A stretch of 36,010 nt of DNA. Source: Singulisphaera sp. (GTDB lineage: Bacteria > Planctomycetota > Planctomycetia > Isosphaerales > Isosphaeraceae). Position numbers and translations under genes: made by a program. The stretch lies in NCBI GenBank assembly GCA_027451445.1, contig DAIDJG010000157.1, positions 1 to 36,010 on the forward strand, given 5' to 3'. The first letter of the stretch is position 1; the number at the start of each line of letters is the position of its first letter. This document shows, piece after piece, positions 24,122 through 33,100 of the stretch. The notes below the pieces were generated by a model that did no database searches, was not told where the DNA came from, and was given only the letters and a program-made list of their open reading frames with translations.

Positions 24122-25042
24122 ATGTCTACAACGACACCGTCCGACCCGAGCCCGTCCGCGGTCCCTCCCTTGCGGATCGCGATCCTGGGCAATGGAGGCA
24201 AACCCGAGGTTCAAACCGAGTCGGTCCGGTTGGCCAAGGCGATCCAGGGTCGGATGGGCTTAGTGCTTACTGGAGTTGACCTTGCGTCGGACTCCGATCT
24301 CTCGGTTTTGCAGGCGGACGTGGCGCTCGTGCTGGGAGGAGACGGGACCGTATTGCACACCGCCCGGCGGATGGAAGACCGGCCCACGCCGGTACTCGGC
24401 ATTAACGTGGGCCGGCTCGGGTTCCTGGCGGAGCTGACCCCCTCGGCCTTCATCGACCGCCTCGGCGACCTCGCCGAGCGCCGCTATACCGTCGAGAATC
24501 TGCTGACGCTCGAATGCACGCTTTCTCCGGTCAGTGGTCCGACGCGGTCGTTCCGGGGACTGAACGACGTCGTGCTCCGCGCAGCCCCGTTCTTCCACTT
24601 GCTGGAGATCGGGTTGTCGATCGATGGCGAGAGCGTCATGACTTACCGGGGCGACGGCCTGATCATCGCGACTCCCGTCGGCTCCACAGCACACAGCCTC
24701 TCCGCAGGTGGCCCGATTCTGCCGCCGAACGCGGCGATGTTTGTTGTGACCCCGATTTGCGCTCACACGCTCACCCAGCGCCCCTTGGTGGACGATGCCA
24801 CCCACAAGGTCTACGAAATGGTGCCGCTCGGCCAGGGAATCGCGACGATCCTGGTCATTGACGGCCAGGTCCAGGTGCCGGTAACTCAGGGCGATCGGAT
24901 CACGGTGCGCCGGGGTAAAGCCCCGTTTCCGATGGTCCGGCTCCCCGGCTACAGCTTCTACCGCACCCTCCGCGACAAGCTCGGCTGGGGCGCCACGCCG
25001 CCGGGAGATCGCGGGGCGAAGTCGGTTGAGACGACGGCTTGA
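24122..25042 (+). CDS. nadK: NAD kinase
   Basis: The enzyme phosphorylates NAD+ to NADP+ with ATP or polyphosphate. The 306-residue length fits. Motifs are VLGGDGTVLHTAR (the GGDGT phosphate site with the catalytic Asp), GINVGRLGFLAEL, GLNDVVLR (NE/D motif), and TYRGDGLIIATPVGSTAHSLSAGGPI. The last usually reads YRADG...TGSTAYSLSAGGP, so it is slightly divergent. The C-terminus has VIDGQVQVPV, as in the family's DGQ motif. ATG 24122 is used; the Shine-Dalgarno is weak. Its stop codon begins the conserved stretch that leads into the TACAAT promoter of the second Uma2 gene. Confidence 0.95.
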   Translation: MSTTTPSDPSPSAVPPLRIAILGNGGKPEVQTESVRLAKAIQGRMGLVLTGVDLASDSDLSVLQADVALVLGGDGTVLHTARRMEDRPTPVLGINVGRLGFLAELTPSAFIDRLGDLAERRYTVENLLTLECTLSPVSGPTRSFRGLNDVVLRAAPFFHLLEIGLSIDGESVMTYRGDGLIIATPVGSTAHSLSAGGPILPPNAAMFVVTPICAHTLTQRPLVDDATHKVYEMVPLGQGIATILVIDGQVQVPVTQGDRITVRRGKAPFPMVRLPGYSFYRTLRDKLGWGATPPGDRGAKSVETTA

Positions 25043-25073
25043 CGTGGGGGCACGTATTCGGCGCTGATACAAT
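25040..25073 (+). promoter_or_regulatory. Putative promoter of the second Uma2 gene
   Basis: TACAAT (25068-25073) is a likely -10 box, giving a leader of about 44 nt. It ends a stretch starting at the nadK stop codon, TGACGTGGGGGCA...CGGCGCTGATACAAT, that closely resembles the one at 13438-13467. The TTGACG at 25039 is 23 bp from the -10, too far for a standard promoter. Confidence 0.4.
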
Positions 25074-25123
25074 GACTTTCAGGTGGACGGCCCAGCCGCA
25101 CCGAGTCTCGACGGAGGTTTGCC

Positions 25124-25684
25124 ATGTCGGCCGCACCTCGCATCGCAAAGACACTTGACGACCTTTATCGGGTCGATGGAAAGGCGGAACTGATCGCCGG
25201 GAGGATCGTCCATCTCATGCCAACCGACCGCAAGCCGCATCGTGTCGCATTCAAGATCGCCCGCAGCTTGGACGACTATGCGGAGGCGACCGGGCAAGGC
25301 GAAGCCTACGGCGACAACATGGGATTCGCCGTGAGGAAGCTCTCGTCGGGCCGCGAGTCATTTTCCCCGGCTGCCGCCTATTCGTTCGGCCCATTCCCGG
25401 TCGACGGCATGCGTTTTATCAAAGCAGCGCCGGTGTTCGCCGTTGAGGTTCGTAGCGAAAACGACTACGGCACGGCCGCCGAGGCAGCCCAAGCCGCCAA
25501 GCGTGCGGACTACTTCGAAGCGGGTACTCTGGTCGTCTGGGACGTCGATCCCATCGCCGCGCGAGTACGGAAATACGAGAACACTTCGCCCAATCAGCCA
25601 ACCGTCTTCGCTCGCGGCCAGGAGGCCGATGCCGAACCCGCTGTGCCAGGCTGGCGGCTTGCGGTTGATCGCGTCTTCCCCTGA
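25124..25684 (+). CDS. Uma2 family protein with lost active-site Asp
   Basis: The 186-residue product is a close paralogue of the one at 12880-13440, equal in length and aligned without gaps over most of its extent. The first catalytic residue is changed: the paralogue has FSPDVSYY with Asp83 (GAT), whereas here FSPAAAYS has Ala83 (GCT, 25370-25372). This difference could come from a single base change. Glu108 (AVEVRS) and Lys126 (QAAKRADYF) remain. The PD-(D/E)XK site is therefore probably inactive, and the protein may be a decoy or a regulatory form. ATG 25124 has GGAGGT five bases upstream. It is a single gene after nadK, with its own TACAAT promoter and a terminator hairpin after its stop. 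Confidence 0.88.
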   Translation: MSAAPRIAKTLDDLYRVDGKAELIAGRIVHLMPTDRKPHRVAFKIARSLDDYAEATGQGEAYGDNMGFAVRKLSSGRESFSPAAAYSFGPFPVDGMRFIKAAPVFAVEVRSENDYGTAAEAAQAAKRADYFEAGTLVVWDVDPIAARVRKYENTSPNQPTVFARGQEADAEPAVPGWRLAVDRVFP

Positions 25685-25702
25685 GAATGCGTTGGTTTGC
25701 AG

Positions 25703-25740
25703 CGACGGCCGATGGCCATTGAGCCAGCCGTCGTACGATT
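25703..25740. terminator. Terminator-like hairpin between convergent genes
   Basis: CGACGGC (25703-25709) pairs with GCCGTCG (25727-25733), extended inward by TGGC/GCCA after a 3-nt bulge. It is followed by TACGATTTT. It lies between the Uma2 stop (25684) and the convergent methyltransferase stop (25759). Confidence 0.5.
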
Positions 25741-25758
25741 TTGCATCGGTCGCACCGT

Positions 25759-26451
25759 TTACCGGCCTGCGTCCGAATCCCCAGAACGCTTCCGGGCCGA
25801 GAGAATCAGGTTGTCGCTAAAGCGACGGCCTCGCAACGGCCAGGGCCAGTGCCGGCTTGTGAAGGGGATCCGGCCCCGGTTGCTGTAGCTGATCCGGGCG
25901 TCGATCAGCCCCTGCTCGCGCGCGATCCGCAACAGGTCGGTCTCGACTAACGCCGTGATATGGGCCGGATAGAGCCCGGGCGCCTCGACGAAGTGGGCAA
26001 AGTAACCGCGAAACACCAGCGACAGAAGGCTATGAAGGCTGAGCTGGTTGGGCGTGGTCACCAGAACCCAGCCTCCTGGTTTCACGAGCCTGACAAGCTC
26101 CGACACAAACCGGCGCGGGCCATCGAGGTGCTCGATCGTTTCGACCGATACAACGACGTCGAAGGACTCACTCGGGAGCGGGATGGCACCAGTTTCGGCA
26201 TCAACTGCGATGAAGTCCCCCTCGGCCGGAAAGCCCTCATACGCTACAACGTCGACGCCGGTGTAGCCGGCAAAGCGGTCCCGAACAAACGGCCACAGGC
26301 GCCCTGAGCCGCAGCCGACATCAAGAAGCTTTCCGGCGACGGCCTGCCGCCGGTTCAGGGTCCGCACGACCATCCTGTAGATCGCATCGTTGCTGGCCCC
26401 CTGGCTGAGCCGAGCCCGATCCTGCGTGGTTAGCGAGTCGGCGGTATTCAT
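25759..26451 (-). CDS. Class I SAM-dependent methyltransferase
   Basis: From ATG 26451 the 230-residue product has the Rossmann-type methyltransferase core. Motif I is KLLDVGCGSGRLWPFV, then YTGVDVV, IPLPSESFDVVVSVETIEHLDGP (motif II/post-I with the common EHL), and LVKPGGWVLVTTPN (motif III). A Methyltransf_11/25-type enzyme acting on a small molecule or lipid is likely; the substrate is unknown. The frame stays open upstream to GTG 26538 (29 more residues), but that start lacks a Shine-Dalgarno, while 26451 has a weak GAGG. It is divergent from a membrane protein gene to the right and convergent with Uma2 on the left. Confidence 0.85.
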   Translation of the reverse strand: MNTADSLTTQDRARLSQGASNDAIYRMVVRTLNRRQAVAGKLLDVGCGSGRLWPFVRDRFAGYTGVDVVAYEGFPAEGDFIAVDAETGAIPLPSESFDVVVSVETIEHLDGPRRFVSELVRLVKPGGWVLVTTPNQLSLHSLLSLVFRGYFAHFVEAPGLYPAHITALVETDLLRIAREQGLIDARISYSNRGRIPFTSRHWPWPLRGRRFSDNLILSARKRSGDSDAGR

Positions 26452-26736
26452 CGAACGGCACGCCTCAGTCAACATTCGACACCCGAATCGGGGCGCCGGG
26501 ACGGGATTCATCCCAACGACGAGCTTGGTTTCAGCCACGATTATTCTACGGCAGGCCGTATGGCCTGTCGCGTAGCTCGAAACCCGTGCAAATCGCCTCG
26601 GCCGGACGAATTGTGCAAGAAATTCATTTCATGTGGCACACTCACTCGCGGAATACGCAGATGAGGACCAGAGGAGTACTCGACGCGCGTCTTGATCTGA
26701 CAAGCGTCGGGGAATCCGTTGGAGTTGATTCGGACG

Positions 26737-27558
26737 ATGCATAAACAACGGTGGGGGTGGCTCTGGGACGGGCTCGCCTGGCTGGCGCTGCCGGTAATCC
26801 CGGTGATCCTGGCGGGTTGGCATCACGACTTCGTAAACTGGTCACCCGACCTGTATCGAGGGCCGGACCCGACGGAGTGGGATTGGTTCCTGTGGGTTGC
26901 GGTTCCCGGACCGCTGCTGGGATACGGGTTCCTCGCGGGGGCAACGGTCGGTCTGCCGGACGATCCAGACGTAAAGGGCTGGCGCCGTTGGTTTTCGCGC
27001 AGGGCGGTGTGGGTGACCTGCGGACCGTGGGCCGGACTCCTTGGCGCGCTGCCGCTGCTCGTCTTGATGAAGAGCGTGCCCCTGGTTGTTCCGCTGGCAA
27101 CCGTCCCCGCGCTCACAGCAAACACGCTGGGCCAGTGGTGGTTCGAGCGGATCAGCAGTCCGGCGAGACTGGGCGATCTCAGCATCGCGTCGGCCGCAGT
27201 CCTCATCGTCTCTTACGGCTGGCTACTGCCGGCGGCGGCAGTTGTGCGGCGTGCGGCGCGGCGCGACCTCTTGCGTCCGGCGCTCCAACGCGGCCTGGCG
27301 TTGATGATCGCGTTCGTCGGCTCCCTCTTCGCCAGCTTCTGGGCCGCTGTCGAGGTCTGGCGAAGCTACTACTTCGACACGCGCATTGCCCCAGTTCTCC
27401 TGGCCGCCCTCAGCCTGACCACGCTCAGCGGCTGTGCCTCGACGCTAACCTATGGCGAAATCCGCCGCCGCGATCTGTTCCAGGCCCTACTGGTGTCATG
27501 GATCTTGGGCCTGGCGCTCGCCTGGCGCTGGTGGAGCCGGCCCAAGGGGAAGAAGTAA
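26737..27558 (+). CDS. Polytopic membrane protein of unknown function
   Basis: The 273-residue product has about seven hydrophobic segments, beginning with LWDGLAWLALPVIPVILAG and ending with LFQALLVSWILGLALAWRWW, and a short basic C-terminal tail (RPKGKK). The loops are short and carry Asp/Trp-rich parts (DPTEWDW, PDDPDVKGW). No transporter or enzyme signature is recognised. The start is uncertain: ATG 26737 is used, and TTG 26719 would add six residues. The opposite strand also stays open here, but its product is Arg/Pro-rich and has no membrane pattern. The next gene starts 122 bp downstream. Confidence 0.7.
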   Translation: MHKQRWGWLWDGLAWLALPVIPVILAGWHHDFVNWSPDLYRGPDPTEWDWFLWVAVPGPLLGYGFLAGATVGLPDDPDVKGWRRWFSRRAVWVTCGPWAGLLGALPLLVLMKSVPLVVPLATVPALTANTLGQWWFERISSPARLGDLSIASAAVLIVSYGWLLPAAAVVRRAARRDLLRPALQRGLALMIAFVGSLFASFWAAVEVWRSYYFDTRIAPVLLAALSLTTLSGCASTLTYGEIRRRDLFQALLVSWILGLALAWRWWSRPKGKK

Positions 27559-27680
27559 AAGAGTCGTCAACCGGCGGCATGTCCGAGTCGCCGTGAGAAC
27601 GCCCGTGGTCCGAGTTGACAGCCTGTACACGCGGCGCGAAAATACAACTAATCCAAGACACGTCTCCTGGAGAGCCCAAA

Positions 27681-28103
27681 ATGTCCCTGAAGAGCGATAT
27701 ATTTACAAATCAAGTGGAAATGGTTGCTGCGCGGTTTGAAGACTCGTTACCGGACCGAGATTGGTCGATACGCCGCGATCTGAAACGCATGAGAGACGAG
27801 ACCGGCGCCGCTTTCTCCGTCCTCGCGCTCACATTGATCAAGGGGCCGGTTCGGCTGCTCCTGGACCCGAACGGGTACGACATCCCCGGCGCAGAGGGCG
27901 TCATGGACCTTTACCTTCTGCCGCCGTATGACCCCGTAGCGACACTGTTTCTCGAAAACGGAGAGTGGTTCATTCATTCTCCATTTCCGGACAGTGTTGA
28001 CGCGGTCGCCAATCCCGCCAAGTGGACCCGTATGCCCCTCACCGAAGACTCGATCAGGGATGTCCTGGAGTCGATCGCCGAGCATGCCGTACCTTCTGTT
28101 TGA
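27681..28103 (+). CDS. Unknown small protein paired with a HEPN-like protein
   Basis: The 140-residue acidic protein has no export signal. The N-terminal half is helical (SDIFTNQVEMVAARFEDSL); the middle has strands such as SVLALTLIKGPVRLLLD and VMDLYLLPPYDPVATLFLENGEWFIHSPF; the end is a helix (DSIRDVLESIAEHAV). I recognise no family. ATG 27681 has GGAG eight bases upstream. The last 20 nt overlap the next gene, whose product has a HEPN catalytic motif, so the two are translationally coupled. An antitoxin or partner role is an inference from this arrangement only. Confidence 0.75.
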   Translation: MSLKSDIFTNQVEMVAARFEDSLPDRDWSIRRDLKRMRDETGAAFSVLALTLIKGPVRLLLDPNGYDIPGAEGVMDLYLLPPYDPVATLFLENGEWFIHSPFPDSVDAVANPAKWTRMPLTEDSIRDVLESIAEHAVPSV

Positions 28104-28551
28104 GTGGCGAGCCCATATCCAAGAGGTGCTGGGCAAATTCAAGGCGGCGAGCGTATCCGTCGCTCGTCTCAGGAACCAGGTTGCGGCCGACGCGAGCACG
28201 ATTGCGGACGAGCCGTGGGTTCGCGAACATTTGGGTCGTACTTACGAAAACCTGGAGGGGACCTATATCGTCCGGATGTTCGCCGCCTTTGAGGCAGCCC
28301 TTCGTTCTTATGACCGGTATCTCTTCAACGATCCGCAACGCGAGACACCCGCTTCGGTCATGATCGACCAACTCGGCAGCAAGCGACATCTGAGCGTCCG
28401 AGCGCAGATTCGCGACGGCGTGCATCGGGCGAGACGAATTCGTAATTACTGGGCTCACGACCTTGATGCTGCCCTCGATCCCATGCCGATCGATCGCGTT
28501 CGAGGCTTCCTCCAAAGCTATCTTGATCGGTTCCCAAAAAACTGGAACTGA
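28084..28551 (+). CDS. HEPN-domain-like protein, candidate RNase toxin
   Basis: The 155-residue, mostly helical protein has RNYWAH at 120-125, an R-X4-H motif with Asn after Arg, the hallmark of HEPN ribonucleases. Upstream, GTYIVRMFAAFEAALRSYDRYLF (59-81) resembles the first long helix of MAE_28990/RiboL-PSP-type HEPN proteins, and RAQIRDGVHRARRIRNYWAHD forms the motif helix. HEPN proteins in toxin-antitoxin and defence systems cut RNA as dimers. The gene overlaps the preceding one by 20 nt, the usual layout of two-gene cassettes. The motif is seen; nuclease activity and toxin function are inferred. A non-toxic HEPN protein is possible. Confidence 0.7.
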   Translation: MPYLLFEWRAHIQEVLGKFKAASVSVARLRNQVAADASTIADEPWVREHLGRTYENLEGTYIVRMFAAFEAALRSYDRYLFNDPQRETPASVMIDQLGSKRHLSVRAQIRDGVHRARRIRNYWAHDLDAALDPMPIDRVRGFLQSYLDRFPKNWN

Positions 28552-28700
28552 GGAAGACCGGGCCTCTGAGCGCGCCCAAAAAAGGGCGGACCTCGTTCTC
28601 GGGTCATTTATTCCTGCACCCTGGCCTGGCGCTACGAAATACCGGTAGGCTGGATGCGAGCGGGCACGCTCACAAACGTAGCGTATTGGCTGAGAAGGAC
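28552..28700. other. Short convergent gap with two small hairpins
   Basis: CGCCC-AAAAAA-GGGCG lies near 28573-28588 and GAGCG-GGCA-CGCTC near 28659-28672, between the HEPN-like gene and the convergent methionine adenosyltransferase gene. Both could end transcription, but neither is followed by a clear T-run. Confidence 0.35.
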
Positions 28701-29909
28701 TCACCAGACCGAGAGTTCCCCGCGCGCCAGGCGTTCGCTGAACTCACGAACCCCCGCAAGCTCTTGCTCCACGATCGCTTCGATCTCGGTTTTTACGTCG
28801 CTTAATCCAACGCCTGGCTCCAAAATGACCTGAGCCGCGGTAATCCAGGGCTCGTTGATCGGCTGGCCGATCTGCGAGCACATCCAGACATAGACCTCGG
28901 CCACACCCGGAGTGCGTTGACATACGACATTGGCGATGTGATGAGTGAGCAGGGTGTAAATCTTGCCGACATGGCTCACCGGGTTCTTGCCCGCCGCGGC
29001 TTCGGTGCTGATCGGTCGATTTAGCGGAATCACGCCGTTGACCCGATTTCCGCGTCCCACCTGGCCGCAATCGCCCCCCTCGGCCGATGTGCCCAGGACC
29101 GTCAGATACATGCCCCCTTCACCCCGAGCTGGGTCATCCAGCGTGTTGAGTTGAACGGTGACGCGGTCCAGATCATGCAATCTGGCCGTGACGAATTCGC
29201 TGAGCGCTGACCGCATCTCCTCCTTCCGGCGAAAGTAAGTCCGAGCATCCGGAACGAAACGATCCACGAACGCGATGGCCACCGTCAGCGTCAATTCACG
29301 ATCGCGCCGGACGCCCATCACCTTCACATCTTCGCCGGCTTCGGGGAACCTCCGCTGAAAGTCGGGCGAGTTCAGCCAGTGCTCAGCCTCCAGGATGAGC
29401 CGCTCCGTCTCGGTCAAAGGCGCGTAGCCAACCGCCGCGGAGGTGTCGTTCGCCGAGGGGACGCCTCGCTCGAAGATATCCGTCAGCTCGGGCGAGCCCG
29501 GCTTCAGCTCGTTCTGAAACACGAGTTGCTCCGGTTCCACGAAGCGCAAGTTCTCGCGCACCCAGTTCCTGGCGATCGTCTCCGTGATGGCCCCGACCGC
29601 GATTCGTTTCCCCTGATACTCGCTCGCCGCCCGGTCGCCTAGCACGAGGCGCATGGGTTCGAGAACCCGACCACCGCCGACACGGGGTTCCGTCCGACCC
29701 GCAACCAGCAATCCCTTGTCCGTGTTATGGTGCAGAATCCGTCCGAATGTTGACTGGTACTCCCGGCACAGCCCCACGGACACCGCCTCGGCCACGGCGT
29801 CACAGATAGAGTCGGGATGCCCCTTGCCCTTGCGCTCGACGAGCTCGATGCGCTGTTGCGCCAGTGGTATTCGCTTGAGTTCTTCCAGCAAGCACGTGTC
29901 GTCGGTCAT
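28701..29909 (-). CDS. Methionine adenosyltransferase, archaeal type
   Basis: It makes S-adenosylmethionine from methionine and ATP. The 402-residue product fits the archaeal MAT family (PF01941), not the usual bacterial MetK. Blocks are [78 protein letters not shown], and [27 protein letters not shown] with [15 protein letters not shown]. All align closely with the archaeal form from memory. ATG 29909 has AAAGG upstream. Nothing in its leader looks like a known SAM riboswitch. Its product is the methyl donor for both methyltransferases in the window. Whether the genome also has a bacterial metK is not known. Confidence 0.93.
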   Translation of the reverse strand: MTDDTCLLEELKRIPLAQQRIELVERKGKGHPDSICDAVAEAVSVGLCREYQSTFGRILHHNTDKGLLVAGRTEPRVGGGRVLEPMRLVLGDRAASEYQGKRIAVGAITETIARNWVRENLRFVEPEQLVFQNELKPGSPELTDIFERGVPSANDTSAAVGYAPLTETERLILEAEHWLNSPDFQRRFPEAGEDVKVMGVRRDRELTLTVAIAFVDRFVPDARTYFRRKEEMRSALSEFVTARLHDLDRVTVQLNTLDDPARGEGGMYLTVLGTSAEGGDCGQVGRGNRVNGVIPLNRPISTEAAAGKNPVSHVGKIYTLLTHHIANVVCQRTPGVAEVYVWMCSQIGQPINEPWITAAQVILEPGVGLSDVKTEIEAIVEQELAGVREFSERLARGELSVW

Positions 29910-30156
29910 TGAGATCCAGCCTTTCGCGAAGTCTCAAGCCGCACATTCTAAAGGCGCACAAGCCGGGAGCGTTCTAGAAAAAATGGACACGCCGCGGGCT
30001 CGATGGTAGCCGGGCATGTCCCCCATTCCGAAGTGTACGAACCCCAGAAACGGCGTTGTCTCCTTATTTGGATCGTTCCGCAGCCCTTTCTCATCTTTTA
30101 AGGTTCACCCGGCTCGTTGGGACCTCGGATTGCCACCAGCGCGTTTGAGTCAGTTG
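29910..30156. other. Intergenic region upstream of the methionine adenosyltransferase gene
   Basis: No gene is supported. On the minus strand TAGAAT lies about 45 nt before the start codon and could be a -10 box. No SAM-binding RNA fold was recognised. The stretch also holds the 3' end of the kinase transcript. Confidence 0.4.
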
Positions 30157-33100
30157 TTACCAGTCCAGGCCCATCGGTCTGAGTTCGCGTCGGATCGACG
30201 GCAAATCCCAGAGCCGGATCACGCCGTCGGAAGCGCCTGAAACGAGTGTTTGACAATCCGGCAGGAACACCAGCGCCGTGATCTCGGCGTCGTGGGCTTC
30301 CCAACGCGCCAGTTTCCGTCCCGTAGAAATGTCCCAGAGGCGGACCATCCGATCCTCACCCGAAGACGCGAAGATCGACCCGTCCTGGCTGACGGCGACG
30401 GCAAGCACCGCACCCTCGTGCCCGGCCCAGAACTCCCGGGGCGCCACCGAGGGAAACCTCGACCACCCCTCGCAGCTCGGTCCGGACGCGAGCGGGTCGG
30501 TGGCCTCTCCGGCGACCGGCGCGACCGTTGCCAGAGCGACGCGGCCCTCGTCGTCGCCGATGTAAACCAGCCGGTCGTCGGGTCCGAAGGCCACACAGTG
30601 AGGTTGGACCGTCAGGGAATCGAAGACTTGCTGCTGCACGTACGGTTTCCGCTCGAGTTTCTCCGTGCTGACCAGCCAGCGGATCAACGTGCCGTTCGCA
30701 ACGTCAAAGATCCCGACGCCGGTATCGAATACAACCGCAATGCGCCGGGAATCCTTGCTAAAGACGAGTTGGCGGGCTCCGTACCTACCAAAAAGCCTGT
30801 GCTGTTTTGAGGAGCCCGACCAGTTTTTGCAGAGCACCTGGGGGCGAGCTGGGTTCTCGAGATCCCAAACGTCGATGTGTTCCCCGATGTAACCCCGGTT
30901 CCCATCGTTCCGGCCGGTAACGCCGTCGTCCCAGAAGAAGCACTTCCAGTACACCACGGCCTGGCGACCGTCCGGACTGAACGCCACCTGCCGGGCGTCG
31001 TTGTAGTACGACGTCGTGTCGATATACTCGAACGTTGGGAGTTGAATCTCCCGCGCGCCGGGTTCGAGCCGTCGGATTGTGATGGGCTGTTCCGAAGGCT
31101 TGCCGAGCAGGTTTGGGTTTCCCTCGTAGATCCGCTTCACAAGCTCCGGCCTGCTCCATTCTCCGGCATAGCGCACTCCCGATGCAGTGCATGCGACCAG
31201 ATCGGCCGGGACGCGCGAGGGCTCAAACTTCAGTGTCACCCGGTCTGGAGCGTAATCGATCGCCCAGAACCGGTTCCTCGCGGCCAGTCGCCTGCCAGAC
31301 GCGTCACAGGAGATCGAATCCACCGGCTGATCCTGGCGGTAAGCCGGCGAGAGGTCTGAGATCTGCCAGATCTTGACCACCGCGTCGGATCCGCCGGCGA
31401 CAAGGTTCAGTCCGGCCAGATCCGCAACCTTCCCCGGCGCGACCATGACGAGCCGTCGACCATCCGGGCTCCAGACTGGCTTGACGCCGTTCCCCAGCGA
31501 CGCGACCCTCTGCCCGGTCTCCACATTCCAGATCTGGATCGAGTTCGGTCCCGTACCCTCGTTGACCCGGGCATACACGGCAAGCAGCCGGCCCTCCGGA
31601 GATAGTGCGCTCAGTTGTTCGAAGTTGTAATTGCCCTGCGCCTCGACGACTCCCGGAATCCGGCCCCGAGACTCCCTTCGGACCGCATCGTAAAGGAAGA
31701 TCTCACTCTGTCGCGAGCGCGTGGAAAACGCGAGCAGATCGGAAGGTGCAGCGTACCGAAGTCCGAACCCATATTGACCCACAACGGCCTCGTCGAGCCG
31801 CGCGAGTTCCTCGCCCGACCGAAGATTCCATACACTCACAGTTCGGGCCGGGCTTGTCGTGTCCACCAGCACTACCGCCGACCCGTGCGATTGCTGGAGA
31901 TGAAAGGACTTCCCCTGCGGCAATGGGAAGTTGAAGGCATTGCTTCCCTGACGGACATCCCAACCTTTCAGGCAATTTGACTCCTTGATGAGTAATTCAT
32001 GATCAGAGAGGAAGCCGAACGGGCCATTGGCCATCGGTCGGGCCGCGGTTTCTTGCATCGTGTTGGCATCGTAAACTCTTAGTGCAGCGTCTTTACGGGC
32101 GGCCAGAAGATTCCCGTCCGCGCTGAACTCGATCTCGGAAGGCTCAACTCCAGGGAGAGACGCGAGATCCTGGCGGCGCAGGACGTCGCGGAACGTGAGG
32201 ACCGAGGGACTCTTCTGATTGTTCCAGTAGACCAGAACGCTCGAGTGCGGGCGGAACGCCACGATTCCGCTCGGTGAGTCGTTCTTCATATCGATCCGGT
32301 CGACCTCGCGGCCGTCGGCGATCCGGTAGACGACGATCCGGAGGTGTTGCACTCCCCGGTCCTCGGGGACGCCGAACTGCCAACCCGCCACGGCCAGGAG
32401 TGTGCCGTCAGGACTGAATCGAGTCACGTTGACCGCGCCGAAGGGAATGGCTCTCTCCAGGCGTACGCCCGTCGCGACGACCGCCTCGATCGCGACCTGG
32501 CGGAGATCCTCGTTGCGCCGGATCTTCGCGGCCTCGCCGATCGCGCCCAGGGCCGGCCAGCGCGCCCCGTTGAGACGTTCAGCCCGCCCCTGCGCCACCA
32601 GCGCCCCCCAGAGCCGTTCCCGCGCCATGGTCGCATCACGTCCTGAGCGCAGCGCCATCCAACTGGAGACGACCGTCCCCGCCACCAGCGACAACACCGC
32701 TGCGGCAGCCATGCCTGCCAGTGCCGGGTTGCGCCGACACCAGCGCCACATCCGCTCGGGCCGGCTCGAAGGCCTGGCGGAGATCGGCTCGCCCGCAAGG
32801 AATCGACGTAGGTCCTCGCCCAGCGCCGCGGCCGAGGCGTAGCGTCTCGCCGGTTCTTTGTGCAGGCATTTCAAACAAATCGTCTCGAGGTCGATCGGTA
32901 CGGTGGAATTGAGCTGCCGAGGCGGCACCGGCTCCTTGCCGATCACTTGCAACACCGTATCCATGGGCGTTGAGGCTTGAAACGGCGGCCGGCCGGTCAG
33001 TAAGGCGTAGAGGGTCGCCCCCAGGGCATAAACATCCGCCGACGGACCGATCTCGCCCCGTTTCGCTCCCGCCTGCTCGGGCGGCATGTAACTGGGCGTC

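Noticed and set aside
29910-30156. Possible SAM riboswitch upstream of the methionine adenosyltransferase gene
   Set aside because: No conserved SAM-I, SAM-II or SAM/SAH core was recognisable by eye.
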